From contig JASJCT010000007.1 in NCBI GenBank assembly GCA_030065855.1, forward strand, positions 1 to 64,000: a DNA stretch of 64,000 bases. The letters are read 5' to 3'. This document shows, one piece after another, positions 9,239-18,435 of this stretch (position 1 is its first letter; each line of letters starts with the position of its first letter). Below the pieces are notes generated by a model. It was not told where the DNA came from. It did not search any database and saw only the letters and a list, made by a program, of their open reading frames with translations. The translations under genes were made by a program, and so were the position numbers. The DNA is from Myxococcota bacterium. GTDB lineage: Bacteria; Myxococcota_A; Polyangia; JAAYKL01.

Positions 9239-10264
9239 ATGCGGATTGCTATTATGTTGGGTTTTCTTATCTTTTTGTTTGGCGGGTGCTCGGGTTCGGA
9301 TGAGAATGACGGCAGCCCCAGTTCTGACAGCGATGCTGACAGTGACAGCGATGCTGACAGCGACAGCGATGCTGACAGCGACAGCGATGCTGACAGCGAC
9401 AGCGATGCTGACAGCGACAGTGACGCTGATAGCGACAGTGACAGTGATACGGACTCAGATTCGGATTCAGACAACGATACGGACGCCGACACAGATACCG
9501 ATACGGACGCCGACACAGATACCGATACGGATACAGACACAGATACGGATGCCGATACGGACACGGACGCCGATACGGACACAGATGCCGATACAGATGC
9601 GGACACCGACACAGATACCGATACGGACACCGAGACAGATACAGCCATCGCCCTCTTTAGCTTTTTCGTCATGAGCTTGGAGTGTATTTTGGAGTTCTCG
9701 GGCAGTGACGAAGGTTTTGGTGGAGATATCGGCGGTCTAGAGGGTGCTGACGATTTGTGCCGGCAGTGTGCAGATAAAGTGGGTGCTGGCTACAAGGAAT
9801 GGCGGGCTTTCTTGTGCACCACCACTGAGGATGCCATCGATCGCATCGGTACTGGGCCCTGGTATGATGTCAATGGCAGGATCGTTTCAGAAACCTTGGA
9901 CGGGTTAACCCAGGAGCGGCCCGACGCAGATCCAGCCATAGCAGATGATCTGCCAGACGAAACGGGTCAACCCACGAGTCGGCACGGGGATGTCCACGAC
10001 ATGATAACCGCTTGCACCACCCAGGGACGGCTAAGGAGCAACAATACATGCCAGGACTGGACCAGCAGTTCGGCCAGCGATAAAAAACCCGGTATCGGAC
10101 ACTCGTTTCCTAGGTTCAACGGCAGCGCGCGGAACTGGCTCATGGATCACGAGGCGCCGGATTGTTCTCCAAATATAAATGTCGAGCATACCTTTGAGGG
10201 CGGTATCGGCGGTGGGGGCGGATATGGCGGCTGGTATTGTTTTTCTCCCTGCCACAGCCAATGA
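9239..10264 (+). CDS. DUF1554-type lipoprotein with long Ser/Thr-Asp repeat
   Basis: The ATG at 9239 lies seven bases after AAAAGGAG; the frame upstream to 9191 is probably untranslated. The 341-residue product has a lipobox FGGCSG, then about 115 residues of (Asp-Ser)n and (Asp-Thr)n repeats. A Cys-rich globular domain of about 200 residues follows, with [31 protein letters not shown] and a C-terminal GGYGGWYCF. These match the DUF1554 family of surface proteins known from Leptospira and deltaproteobacteria. The acidic stalk probably displays the domain away from the membrane. It is convergent with a second DUF1554 gene. Confidence 0.75.
   Translation: MRIAIMLGFLIFLFGGCSGSDENDGSPSSDSDADSDSDADSDSDADSDSDADSDSDADSDSDADSDSDSDTDSDSDSDNDTDADTDTDTDADTDTDTDTDTDTDADTDTDADTDTDADTDADTDTDTDTDTETDTAIALFSFFVMSLECILEFSGSDEGFGGDIGGLEGADDLCRQCADKVGAGYKEWRAFLCTTTEDAIDRIGTGPWYDVNGRIVSETLDGLTQERPDADPAIADDLPDETGQPTSRHGDVHDMITACTTQGRLRSNNTCQDWTSSSASDKKPGIGHSFPRFNGSARNWLMDHEAPDCSPNINVEHTFEGGIGGGGGYGGWYCFSPCHSQ
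9319..9645 (+). repeat. 18-bp and 6-bp coding tandem repeats (Asp-Ser/Asp-Ala/Asp-Thr)
   Basis: Units of the form GACAGCGATGCTGACAGC repeat about six times with few changes, followed by more degenerate GAC-ACx/GAT-ACx units. The near-identity of the first units points to recent slippage or unequal exchange. Confidence 0.85.
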
Positions 10265-10303
10265 GATAGTGCTTGCTGATCCTGGAAATCTAAATCTATC
10301 CCC

Positions 10304-11089
10304 CTAAAGGGCAAAGCAGTAAATACCGCCATATCCCCCGAGTGCACCAACCCCAGTGCCTTCTTGGCTCTGGCCATCGCTAATGCTGGGTGAACAATCC
10401 GGCACCCTGTGGGCCTGTATCCAGTGTTGCCCACTGGAGGCTGGCCAGGAGTGGCCCACGATGATTTCCACACCTTCTGGCGGAGGGGATGGATCAGTGC
10501 TCGTCCAATCCCAGCAGGTTGCTCCAGGGTCCGTGCTAAAGAGCATCCCTTGGGCATTGGATCCTGTGATCGCATCGTGAAAATCACCCGTATTTTTCGT
10601 GCCCTGTCCGGTTTCGTCCGGGAGATCCTGAACCGCCTGTGGATCCCCGTTTGGACGATCATTCATTAGGCCATCGATGTTTTCAGCGATCAGCCGCCCG
10701 TTAATATCGTACCATGGCCCAGTGCCGATACGGTCGATAGCATTCACTGGATTGCCGTCAGCGCCTGTTGTAGCGCTGAGAAATGCCCGCCAGGTTCTCG
10801 TCGATCCGCTTACGCTCTGGGCAATGGATCTGCAGATCTCGTCAGCGCCTGCCAAACCGCCCAGATCTCCCCCGCACCCATCCTGCCCACAGCGCGCCTG
10901 CATGGCAGACATGCTGGTGTAGAAAAAGCTGAACCGATCCTCACCGGCATCGCTCTCGCTGCTGGTATCGACATCCGAATCCCCGCCCGAGCTCTCGGTA
11001 TCAACACCACTGTCTGTTCCGCTATCACCGCTTGAGTCGCATCCCCATGCACACAAAACCAACAAAAACGAGACAGTCATGGCTCTCAT
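10304..11089 (-). CDS. DUF1554-type lipoprotein
   Basis: The 261-residue product has a signal peptide ending AWGCDS (lipobox) and a short Ser/Asp/Glu linker of about 30 residues. A globular domain follows, paralogous to that of 9239-10264: [50 protein letters not shown] and terminal GGYGGIYCF. It is tail-to-tail with its paralogue, 39 bp between stops. Start at ATG 11089 after GAGG. It is probably a surface-exposed protein of unknown ligand. Confidence 0.75.
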   Translation of the reverse strand: MRAMTVSFLLVLCAWGCDSSGDSGTDSGVDTESSGGDSDVDTSSESDAGEDRFSFFYTSMSAMQARCGQDGCGGDLGGLAGADEICRSIAQSVSGSTRTWRAFLSATTGADGNPVNAIDRIGTGPWYDINGRLIAENIDGLMNDRPNGDPQAVQDLPDETGQGTKNTGDFHDAITGSNAQGMLFSTDPGATCWDWTSTDPSPPPEGVEIIVGHSWPASSGQHWIQAHRVPDCSPSISDGQSQEGTGVGALGGYGGIYCFAL

Positions 11090-11135
11090 TGTTACCTCAT
11101 CACTGGCTTTTTTAAAGCGTTAAGACGTTCCCGAT

Positions 11136-12710
11136 TCAGATACAGAATGGGTCGACAGCCATACCTTTCGGTACTGGAAAACGTCTTTGTTTGGCATTCT
11201 GTTGCAATCGAGGGGAGTCTTTCTTCTCAAAAAGCTCGGCGTGCCACCGCCGCCACGATTCCCAATAGGCGATTCTGTCTCTTGAGTAACCACTGGCTCC
11301 GATACCTGTGGAACTGTCTGTCATTAGCGAACGGCTTCGATGGCTACCAAATGACAACAATTTGCGGACACAGCCAACAGCTTGATTGCCATAGAATACT
11401 TTTAACCGCTCTCGATACTCAGTATCTGCCCCTGAAACAACGCAGTCAAAATAGCCCAAATGGTCGATAACTTTTTCCCTATAAAACATTAATGACGAAG
11501 GATTTAATCGCCTCAATGGATAGGTTTGACGAGCCCAGAAATACCCCTTTTCGTCGATCCTAGCCCAACAGGACGATACGGCCATCAAACTCGGATCATG
11601 CAGCAGCGCCTGTATTTGCAGTTCGATTTTCCTCGGGTGTGACCAGTCATCTCCATCGTGAAAGGTTATAAAACGTCCGGTCGCACAGCTGAGCCCTGAA
11701 TTTCTGGCTATATATGCACCTCTGCCAACCGGAAAGCGCAGCAGACGGCATCGCTTGTCTCCGGCAGCTGCCTCTAGGGCCTTTTCCTCTGTTGCATCGG
11801 TGCTGCCATCGTTTACGATAATCAGCTCCAGATTTTTCCAAGTTTGATTCAGAATCGATCTCACTGCAGCTGAGATGAAACGCTCCACGTTGCGAACTGA
11901 CATCACCACAGAGACGAGGGGCCCTCCCTGAATGCTAGTATTGGCATCACATCTGAACCTGGATATCCAACTAGCGTCGTGGTCTAAGGTCACCGGCTCA
12001 AGATCATCTTTGATCAGTATTTCATTGATTAGATGCGATGCCCTGGCGGTATCACCACGCGCTTGAGCGACATTTGCCGCGATGAGCCCAGCATTCACAC
12101 CGCATCGCTTGACACCTGCCAACAGCCTCTCTGTCTTACTGATGTCTCCGCATTTCCAAGTGGCCGCAGCAGCCAACACTGGGGTCTTCTTGCCGAGCAC
12201 ACCGAAGACTTCTTCTGGAGCTGCCTCTGCCAGTGCCGATGCAACTTGAACAGCGCTCCTAGGCCATCTTCTAGTGATATAACGCCCTATTTCAAGCGCC
12301 TCTTGCTTATGCCCAGTAGAAGCCAACGACGTCAGATAGGAGACGGCCTCTTGACGGGATCCTACACCCATTTCAGTTTCGAGCGCGGCGAAATGCATCC
12401 CCAACCTTGAAAAGACAACGCCATCTTGAAAATCACTCGCGATTAATGCAGGTGCGGACTGATCGCGAACTGCAAGACGCCTTGCAGATACACCCTTTAA
12501 CAAAGGGCTCGCGCTAGATAAATAGATAATTCTGTCAACAAAGGGCAACTTGTAATAGTCATGTAGGGACACCGGCACTGGCTTAAGAGATACCTCCACT
12601 TTATTTAATTCTTTTGAATGAACACTATAAATTTTCATTATCGTTTGTAACCAGTAATAGAGACGAAATATCGTCCTTAGTAGTATCTCGTAGCCATCTC
12701 TTCTAGCCAA
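11136..12710 (-). CDS. Family 2 glycosyltransferase with long N-terminal extension
   Basis: The reading frame is 524 codons from a TTG at 12710; an ATG at 12638 is an alternative, and neither has a strong ribosome site. Residues from about 265 form a GT-A fold: PLVSVVMSVRNVERFISAA, LIIVNDGSTD and the metal-binding HDGDDW. The N-terminal 260 residues are helical and partly TPR-like (EALEIGRYITRRWPRSAVQVA). GT2 enzymes transfer sugars from nucleotide sugars to polysaccharide or glycolipid acceptors. No other polysaccharide genes are adjacent. Confidence 0.75.
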   Translation of the reverse strand: MARRDGYEILLRTIFRLYYWLQTIMKIYSVHSKELNKVEVSLKPVPVSLHDYYKLPFVDRIIYLSSASPLLKGVSARRLAVRDQSAPALIASDFQDGVVFSRLGMHFAALETEMGVGSRQEAVSYLTSLASTGHKQEALEIGRYITRRWPRSAVQVASALAEAAPEEVFGVLGKKTPVLAAAATWKCGDISKTERLLAGVKRCGVNAGLIAANVAQARGDTARASHLINEILIKDDLEPVTLDHDASWISRFRCDANTSIQGGPLVSVVMSVRNVERFISAAVRSILNQTWKNLELIIVNDGSTDATEEKALEAAAGDKRCRLLRFPVGRGAYIARNSGLSCATGRFITFHDGDDWSHPRKIELQIQALLHDPSLMAVSSCWARIDEKGYFWARQTYPLRRLNPSSLMFYREKVIDHLGYFDCVVSGADTEYRERLKVFYGNQAVGCVRKLLSFGSHRSRSLMTDSSTGIGASGYSRDRIAYWESWRRWHAELFEKKDSPRLQQNAKQRRFPVPKGMAVDPFCI

Positions 12711-12867
12711 TCTCGTTCCAGCAGGATAAATGGTTGGATAATAACCACAATTGACATCTTCAACTCAGAAGCGCTCTTTCGTCAAGTCGAAAAATACCAT
12801 TCATCCAAAATATAGTCTTGTCAGCGGTATCCCCCAGAGCGCCGAGTCGTTTCATGGCTTCAAGGGA

Positions 12868-13419
12868 TTACCGCTCGATGCCGTCCCTGGCGCCCAGTCC
12901 GATTGCGTCGTAGGGGTGCTTGACAACGCGCATCTCGGTTACGAGGTCAGCGCGGTCGATGAGTGAAGGTGTGGCGTATCGCCCGGTACAGATCAACTCA
13001 ACGTGAGAGGGACGGGCATCCAGCAAATCGAGCATATCTGACTCGCTTATCAGTTGAAAATGAACGGCCACGGAGATTTCATCGAGGATTACGATGGGAT
13101 ATTCACCGCTTGTGAGCACCTCCAGAGATCGCTTCATGCCCGCATCGGCGAGGTTGATATCTTCCTGATGCGGTGGATCGCGAAGGGGAATGCAATGGGC
13201 AGATCCAAACTGCTCGATGTGGATCAGGTCGCCCTGCAGGTCGACGCCGGTGAGCTCGCCGTAGTAGGTGCCCTTCATAAATTGGCCAATGAATACCTTC
13301 AATCCTCGCCCAGCTGCGCGCAGGGCCAATCCCAGAGCAGCGGTGGTCTTTCCCTTGCCATTTCCCGTGTAGACCTGCAGGCAAGCTCTGGGCCATGGTT
13401 GGTTTTCAATTTCACGCAT
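12868..13419 (-). CDS. cobO: Cob(I)alamin adenosyltransferase (CobO/BtuR)
   Basis: The 183-residue product has the family's P-loop TGNGKGKTTAALG at about 18-30, then GLKVFIGQFMKG, VILDEISVAVHF and a C-terminal ELICTGRYA...LVTEM segment. It transfers the adenosyl group of ATP to cob(I)alamin or corrinoid precursors to make the B12 coenzyme form. AAAGGAG precedes the ATG. Length is close to the usual 180-200. It stands alone here, divergent from cinA with about 190 bp between; no other cobalamin gene is in the window. Confidence 0.92.
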   Translation of the reverse strand: MREIENQPWPRACLQVYTGNGKGKTTAALGLALRAAGRGLKVFIGQFMKGTYYGELTGVDLQGDLIHIEQFGSAHCIPLRDPPHQEDINLADAGMKRSLEVLTSGEYPIVILDEISVAVHFQLISESDMLDLLDARPSHVELICTGRYATPSLIDRADLVTEMRVVKHPYDAIGLGARDGIER

Positions 13420-13612
13420 TGTCTGCCCACTCCTTTGAGATAATTTTTCCGTCGATTGGGACGCTTTGTATTGGGTGTTGTCAACGAAAAAAAGTCATAT
13501 CGCTCGCGCGGCTTACTGGGATAAGATCGTGATACTTGACTTTGGCAAAAACCTGAGATACGAGATAAATGTCTGATCACATGTTCAGTAGTCTTGAATA
13601 AGGAGTCTTTTT

Positions 13613-14860
13613 TTGGGAAAAAGCCAGTTGATGAGCATTTGCATTATCAGTACCGGAGATGAGCTATTGCGCGGCGCCATTTCTGACACAAACGCCGCGT
13701 GGATGGCCGCCAGACTAAATGACAGGGGATATGTGGTGGAGCGGATCACCATTGTCGGCGACGATCTGAGCAAGATCGCCGACACCTTGGCCGAATCCTT
13801 TGGCATCTACGATTACATTGTTGTCAGCGGTGGCTTGGGGCCCACGGATGACGATCTCACTGCCCAGGCCGCAGCATTGGCAACGGGACGTCCGATTCGA
13901 CGCAATGCCCTCGCTGCCCAGCAGATCGAATCTGCCTTCAAGCGTATCGGACGCCCAATGGTAGAGGTCAATCTTAAGCAGGCAGATCTCCCGGACAGTT
14001 GTTCAATATTGCAAAACCAGCATGGCACCGCACCTGGGTTTTCTCTGGACACGCCCAAAGGACAGGCGTTCTTCCTGCCCGGGGTCCCCAGAGAACTAAA
14101 ACACATGTTTGAGACGTATGTGCTGGCTGGATTGCCCAGCAAAACCGCATCAACCCATCGGGAGACCTTTCGGTGTTTTGGTCGCGGCGAATCCGACGTT
14201 CAAGCCGAGCTAAAACCGATAGCCGCGGACCACCCGACTGTCAGATGGTCGTTTCGGGCCTCGTTTCCAGAGCTCAGCGTGATGATCACCGCGCCCAATG
14301 CACCTGAACGCGAAGCGGTTTCAAGGAAAATCCGATCAGCACTCGGCCCCATCATTTTCTCGACAAAAGATATTTCACTGCCAGCGGCCTTTGGCGAACG
14401 ACTCGCTGCCAAAAACCTCACTGTGGGCACTGGGGAATCCTGTACCGGCGGCCTCATCGGCCACGCGATTACCGAAACAGCCGGTTCATCTGCTTATTTT
14501 CGTGGCAGTGTTGTGGCTTACCACAATGACGTAAAGACGGGTCTTCTCAATGTATCAGCGCAGACGTTGGCGCGTGCCGGCGCGGTTAGCGAAGCAGTCG
14601 TCCGAGAAATGGCGATAGGGGTACAGCGCGCCTTAAATGCGGACGTGGGCATTGCAGTTTCAGGTGTGGCCGGACCAGGTGGTGGCACACCGGAAAAACC
14701 CGTGGGGCTGGTTCATTTTGCCGTTGCCCATCCTGCTGGGATCGACCATAAACAGAGGATCTTTTCAGGGTTTGACCGGTCCAGGGTCAAACATATATCA
14801 GCGTGGACAGCCATTTATTTGGCCTATCGCGCCATTTCGGAGGGTTTTAATAAATGTTAA
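13613..14860 (+). CDS. cinA: CinA family protein (nicotinamide-nucleotide amidase type)
   Basis: The product is 415 residues. The N-terminal MoaB/MogA-like domain has ISTGDELLRGAISDTN and VSGGLGPTDDDLT; the C-terminal CinA domain has TGESCTGGLIGHAITETAGSS-like sequence and SGVAGPGGGTPEKPVG. The C-domain deamidates NMN in pyridine nucleotide salvage, while the N-domain in some homologues acts as an ADP-ribose pyrophosphatase. A TTG at 13613 has AGGAG seven bases before it. The ATG at 13631 matches the family N-terminus better but lacks a close site, so the start is open. It overlaps thpR by seven bases and heads a cinA-thpR-recA operon. Confidence 0.93.
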   Translation: MGKSQLMSICIISTGDELLRGAISDTNAAWMAARLNDRGYVVERITIVGDDLSKIADTLAESFGIYDYIVVSGGLGPTDDDLTAQAAALATGRPIRRNALAAQQIESAFKRIGRPMVEVNLKQADLPDSCSILQNQHGTAPGFSLDTPKGQAFFLPGVPRELKHMFETYVLAGLPSKTASTHRETFRCFGRGESDVQAELKPIAADHPTVRWSFRASFPELSVMITAPNAPEREAVSRKIRSALGPIIFSTKDISLPAAFGERLAAKNLTVGTGESCTGGLIGHAITETAGSSAYFRGSVVAYHNDVKTGLLNVSAQTLARAGAVSEAVVREMAIGVQRALNADVGIAVSGVAGPGGGTPEKPVGLVHFAVAHPAGIDHKQRIFSGFDRSRVKHISAWTAIYLAYRAISEGFNKC

Positions 14861-15519
14861 CGACTCGATGCTTTCTCGCGATCAAACTCGACATCGAAAT
14901 GGTTCGCTCGTTATCAGAGCTCCAGCGCGAGCTTCGCAATCAGTGTCGAGATGGGGGAACCATCGTCAAGTGGGTGCCCCCACCCAACATACACCTGACC
15001 ATGCGCTTTTTAGGTCAAGTGACCGAGCCGATGGTCAATGCACTAAAGGAGATGCTGCGCCCCATTACGGCAGCCATTGCGCCTTTTCAATTTGATGCCA
15101 CAGGACTCGGTGTCTTTCCAAATGCAACAGCCCCACGCGTTATCTGGGCCGGCGTTGGAAATGGCGCGGACGCGCTCACGGTGCTCCACAAGGAGATATC
15201 GGATCGTCTCTTGGAAGCCGGCTTTCACCTGGACAGCAGACCGTTTACGCCGCACATCACGATCGGCAGGGTAAAATCGGGCACTGCCGAGCCCATTGCA
15301 TCCTATGTGGATAATGCTGAGCTCCTTTTCGGTGCTACCAACGTGAGAAATCTGTATTGTTATCGCAGTGATCTCACCACTGCAGGTGCGGAATACCACG
15401 CAATGTGGCGCATACCACTTGAGCAAGGTGGTCGCCATCGAGCAAGAGCGATACAAAACGAAACCACCCCAGAAGAAACGAAGGGAGACCCTGTCCATGA
15501 CGACATCACCACTGGATAA
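14854..15519 (+). CDS. thpR: RNA 2',3'-cyclic phosphodiesterase (2H family, LigT-like)
   Basis: The 221-residue product has the two signature HxT/S motifs: IHLTMRFLG near 50 and PHITIGR near 136, with RCFLAIKL at the start. The family hydrolyses 2',3'-cyclic phosphate RNA ends. The ATG overlaps the cinA stop, with GGAGG about ten bases upstream. Its 3' end overlaps the recA start by 23 bases. About 35 residues after the last core strand are charged and probably not part of the fold. Confidence 0.88.
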   Translation: MLTTRCFLAIKLDIEMVRSLSELQRELRNQCRDGGTIVKWVPPPNIHLTMRFLGQVTEPMVNALKEMLRPITAAIAPFQFDATGLGVFPNATAPRVIWAGVGNGADALTVLHKEISDRLLEAGFHLDSRPFTPHITIGRVKSGTAEPIASYVDNAELLFGATNVRNLYCYRSDLTTAGAEYHAMWRIPLEQGGRHRARAIQNETTPEETKGDPVHDDITTG

Positions 15520-16600
15520 GAACCGCGATAGGGCACTGGACCTCGCGGTTGGATCGATCGAAAAGGCGTACGGCAAAGGTGCCATCATGCGCTTGGATGC
15601 TGGGCAAACCCTGTTTGACGACGTTCCCACCATACCTTCTGGTGCCATTGGACTGGACGCGATTCTGGGTGTGGGTGGATATCCGCGCGGTCGTATTGTC
15701 GAAATATATGGTCCAGAGTCTTCTGGTAAGACAACCCTGACCCTCCACGCAGTGGCCGAAGCCCAGAGGCAAGGTGGCGTCTGTGCCTTTATCGATGCTG
15801 AACACGCCCTCGACGTAACCTATGCCCGTGGGCTCGGGGTTCAGACGTCGGAGTTGCTGATATCCCAACCCGACTGTGGCGAGCAGGCCCTTGAAATTAC
15901 AGATATGCTCGTCCGTTCCGGTGCGATTGATCTCATCGTTATCGATTCTGTGGCAGCCCTAACGCCGCGGGCCGAACTGGAAGGAGAGATGGGCGACGCC
16001 CATGTGGGGCTCCAGGCCAGATTGATGAGCCAGGCCTTGCGCAAGCTGACCGGCAATTTGTCAAAATCCAAGACGTGTATCATGTTCATCAACCAGATCC
16101 GCATGAAGATCGGCGTCATGTTTGGCAGCCCTGAGACCACCACCGGCGGCAATGCCCTAAAATTCTACGCCTCCCAACGACTCGACATCCGGCGCATCGG
16201 CGCCATCAAGCAAGGGGACAAGGTGGTCGGCAGTCGCACGCGGGTGAAGGTGGTAAAAAACAAGCTCGCCCCGCCATTTAGGGAAGTAGAATTCGACATT
16301 ATGTACGGGGAGGGGATCAGTCGCTTTGGAAACCTGATCGACTTGGGTGTCGATCACCGCATCGTGGAAAAAAGCGGCGCCTGGTACTCCTTTAGCGGCA
16401 CCCGAATTGGCCAGGGACGGGAAAACGCCAAGGATTTTCTCAAGGAGAATACAGACATTGCCACTGCGATTGAGAAAGGGCTGCGAGAAAAACTCGGACT
16501 ACTTAAATCAGACGAAAAGCAGGGGGCGAAGCAGGATGAGAAAACAGGCGTTTCAGATGGATCCCCATCGAACACAAAGCGAAACAGCAAAAAAGCTTAG
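15497..16600 (+). CDS. recA: Recombinase RecA
   Basis: The ATG at 15497 is preceded by GGGAG; the frame opens further upstream but RecA homology begins here. The 367-residue protein contains the Walker [10 protein letters not shown], the Walker B segment [24 protein letters not shown] (discontinuous motif), and the L2 loop with [22 protein letters not shown]-type sequence. It catalyses strand exchange and coactivates LexA cleavage. The C-terminus ends in a Lys/Ser-rich tail and the TAG stop forms the first bases of repeat copy B. I see no LexA box within the operon. Confidence 0.97.
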   Translation: MTTSPLDKNRDRALDLAVGSIEKAYGKGAIMRLDAGQTLFDDVPTIPSGAIGLDAILGVGGYPRGRIVEIYGPESSGKTTLTLHAVAEAQRQGGVCAFIDAEHALDVTYARGLGVQTSELLISQPDCGEQALEITDMLVRSGAIDLIVIDSVAALTPRAELEGEMGDAHVGLQARLMSQALRKLTGNLSKSKTCIMFINQIRMKIGVMFGSPETTTGGNALKFYASQRLDIRRIGAIKQGDKVVGSRTRVKVVKNKLAPPFREVEFDIMYGEGISRFGNLIDLGVDHRIVEKSGAWYSFSGTRIGQGRENAKDFLKENTDIATAIEKGLREKLGLLKSDEKQGAKQDEKTGVSDGSPSNTKRNSKKA

Positions 16601-16765
16601 TACCATGTCAAACGAACCTCGCCGAATGAAGTTAGCAAATTCCCCCTTGAAAAAGGGGGGAAGGGGGATTTTCAATTGCCACAGGGGTATTGACGAAATC
16701 CCCCCAGCCCCCTTTGCCAAAGGGGGAGGATGCTTACCCAACATTGTCAACTGGACAGAGCACTA
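16598..16765 (+). repeat. Dispersed MITE-like element, copy B (most complete)
   Basis: It starts TAGTACCATGTCAAACGAA, overlapping the recA stop codon, and ends GACAGAGCACTA. The two ends are imperfect inverted repeats (TAGT...TGTC / GACA...ACTA). Inside are two palindromic arms: C/G runs at 16640-16675 and 16698-16728. It has no coding capacity. The next gene starts four bases beyond the right end. Confidence 0.75.
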
Positions 16766-16769
16766 ATAA

Positions 16770-17534
16770 ATGTTTTGGAAAATCGTCGAAGGGTTGGTTC
16801 GCCTCGTCTATTTCAAGCGATTTCGGCAGGCGGATCGCATTGCACAGGCTGTAAAGCTCGCGTCAGATGGTGCCGCTGATAAAGCACTCGCACTGCTCAA
16901 CCAGATGGAACCAACGCTCCATCCGTCCCTGACCAGCATCCATGCGCTCAGTCGGAGCCGCATTCTCGCCTCATTGGAGAGGTTGGATGAAGCAGAAGAG
17001 ATCCTTAAGGCGACTGTTACCGCTGACCCTGGCAATGACGCGGCCCAACTAGACCTGGCACTGCTCGAAGGCCGTCGATTTCGATTTCAAGACGCCCGAG
17101 ACCGGCTTAAGAAACTAGCATCAGCAGAAAATCCCGATATTCGAGATCAGGCGCGCGATATACTTGCGCTTGCTGAAGCCGTGATATCCGGCGATCGGCA
17201 ACGGGAATTCGAGCGCAGGGCCCTGGCTTTTGCTGCCAAGCCCATTGGTCCGAATGGTGAAACGCCGGGCATGCCGGTGAATGTAGCGCTCTTGGACGCG
17301 TGGATCGCGTCTCAAGGCGATAATGCCAGGCCCTTTGCAGACGAAATCGCCCTCCTCCTCGGCCAAGCAGACGTCCGTGCAACCAACGGACAATGGCAAG
17401 TGGCGCTTGGCATCGAAGATACTGTGATTCAACGGCCAGATGGCACTGTATTCCGCCCGTTCAAGGTCGTTGCCCACCGGTTTTCGCATTCCGATACCAC
17501 CATCGAGGAGATTTTGCAGGAGCCCACCCAGTAG
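16770..17534 (+). CDS. Tetratricopeptide-like protein
   Basis: The 254-residue protein has no signal peptide. Residues about 20-140 are amphipathic helices with a TPR pattern (ADKALALLNQMEP, LDEAEEILKATVTADPGNDAAQLDLALLEGRR, FQDARDRLKKLA). The C-terminal part is a beta-containing segment without known motifs. The ATG is just after repeat copy B and lacks a clear ribosome site. It probably mediates protein contacts; function unknown. Confidence 0.6.
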   Translation: MFWKIVEGLVRLVYFKRFRQADRIAQAVKLASDGAADKALALLNQMEPTLHPSLTSIHALSRSRILASLERLDEAEEILKATVTADPGNDAAQLDLALLEGRRFRFQDARDRLKKLASAENPDIRDQARDILALAEAVISGDRQREFERRALAFAAKPIGPNGETPGMPVNVALLDAWIASQGDNARPFADEIALLLGQADVRATNGQWQVALGIEDTVIQRPDGTVFRPFKVVAHRFSHSDTTIEEILQEPTQ

Positions 17535-17552
17535 TGTGGAGGGTGTAAATGC

Positions 17553-18314
17553 CTAAAATATAATCTCTTGCTCGTGGACTATCTTTTTGTTCCCCTGATC
17601 GTCGAGCGTGACGGTTACTTTGTAGGTTTTGTTTGCCATGGGTAGGGGCAGGGGTACCGAAGTTTTGATCGTCGAAGAACACATACATTTGCAGGGCGTA
17701 CCAGATAGTTGCTCTTCGACCGTTATATTGGTTCCCGTAACAGCGCTCTTGACCGATGCCTCAAGGCAACACAGATGGTTTAGGTAATGGCTGACTGTAA
17801 TGCCGGATTTCCCTTTGGCAACGGTCACCTTGTCTCCACCCCTTCTTACCTGGGCACCCTTTGCTGTGGAGTCCTTCTTTTCGGGATCAGCAAGGCACCC
17901 CATGAGCGTTGTGGTCGGCTTTTTGGGCTTGACCAGGTGGCCAACCGCTATTTTTTGGGGTTGCACGAGTTTTCCCTCGCTACTCGTCTGTTTTGGTTTT
18001 TCCTTTTTGGCCACTGCCTGAGCGCTGTTCTTTACCCCAGGTTTGCCCGCTTCCTGTTGGGTCGGCACAGCCGCATCCTCCGGTGCCGGCTCCTGAACAG
18101 GCGCTGCAGCACCCGTTGCCAGTGGGGCTTTGTCTGTATCTGCCGATGCAGGGACAACCGGGGCCGGTTTAGGTTGTACTGGTGGTGGCGTAGAAATAGC
18201 ATTTTCCGGGGCGACCTCGGGCGCGTCAGATGGCGCGGACGGGCAACCAGTAATAAGAGCGGCCGCACCCAGTGCGACAATGCAACCGCTCAGGACTTGA
18301 TGGATTTTTTTCAT
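17553..18314 (-). CDS. Pro/Ala-rich lipoprotein with Cys-rich C-terminal domain
   Basis: The ATG at 18314 follows AAAGGAG and starts a signal peptide ending LITGCPS (lipobox). The 253-residue product has about 110 residues of Pro/Ala/Lys-rich linker. A C-terminal domain follows with LNHLCCLE and TPCKCMCSST cysteine clusters and short beta strands. The cysteines might bind a metal or form disulphides. It is a monocistronic-looking leftward gene, tail-to-tail with the TPR gene. Function not recognised. Confidence 0.6.
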   Translation of the reverse strand: MKKIHQVLSGCIVALGAAALITGCPSAPSDAPEVAPENAISTPPPVQPKPAPVVPASADTDKAPLATGAAAPVQEPAPEDAAVPTQQEAGKPGVKNSAQAVAKKEKPKQTSSEGKLVQPQKIAVGHLVKPKKPTTTLMGCLADPEKKDSTAKGAQVRRGGDKVTVAKGKSGITVSHYLNHLCCLEASVKSAVTGTNITVEEQLSGTPCKCMCSSTIKTSVPLPLPMANKTYKVTVTLDDQGNKKIVHEQEIIF

Positions 18315-18435
18315 GGCATGGCTCCTTTCAGAACGTGTCACAGCTATGTTTGAACCTGCTGATTGTAGATTTTTGTAAGGAAAAATACAAATCGAACCAT
18401 CAGATCCGATTTGACTCAAATCTATTCGATTGGTT

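Noticed and set aside
9319-9645. Possible CRISPR-like array
   Set aside because: The units are contiguous in-frame coding repeats without unique spacers.
9217-9672. Minus-strand 151-codon frame of Ser-Val repeats
   Set aside because: Antisense of the repeat in the DUF1554 lipoprotein; composition follows from the six-base repeat.
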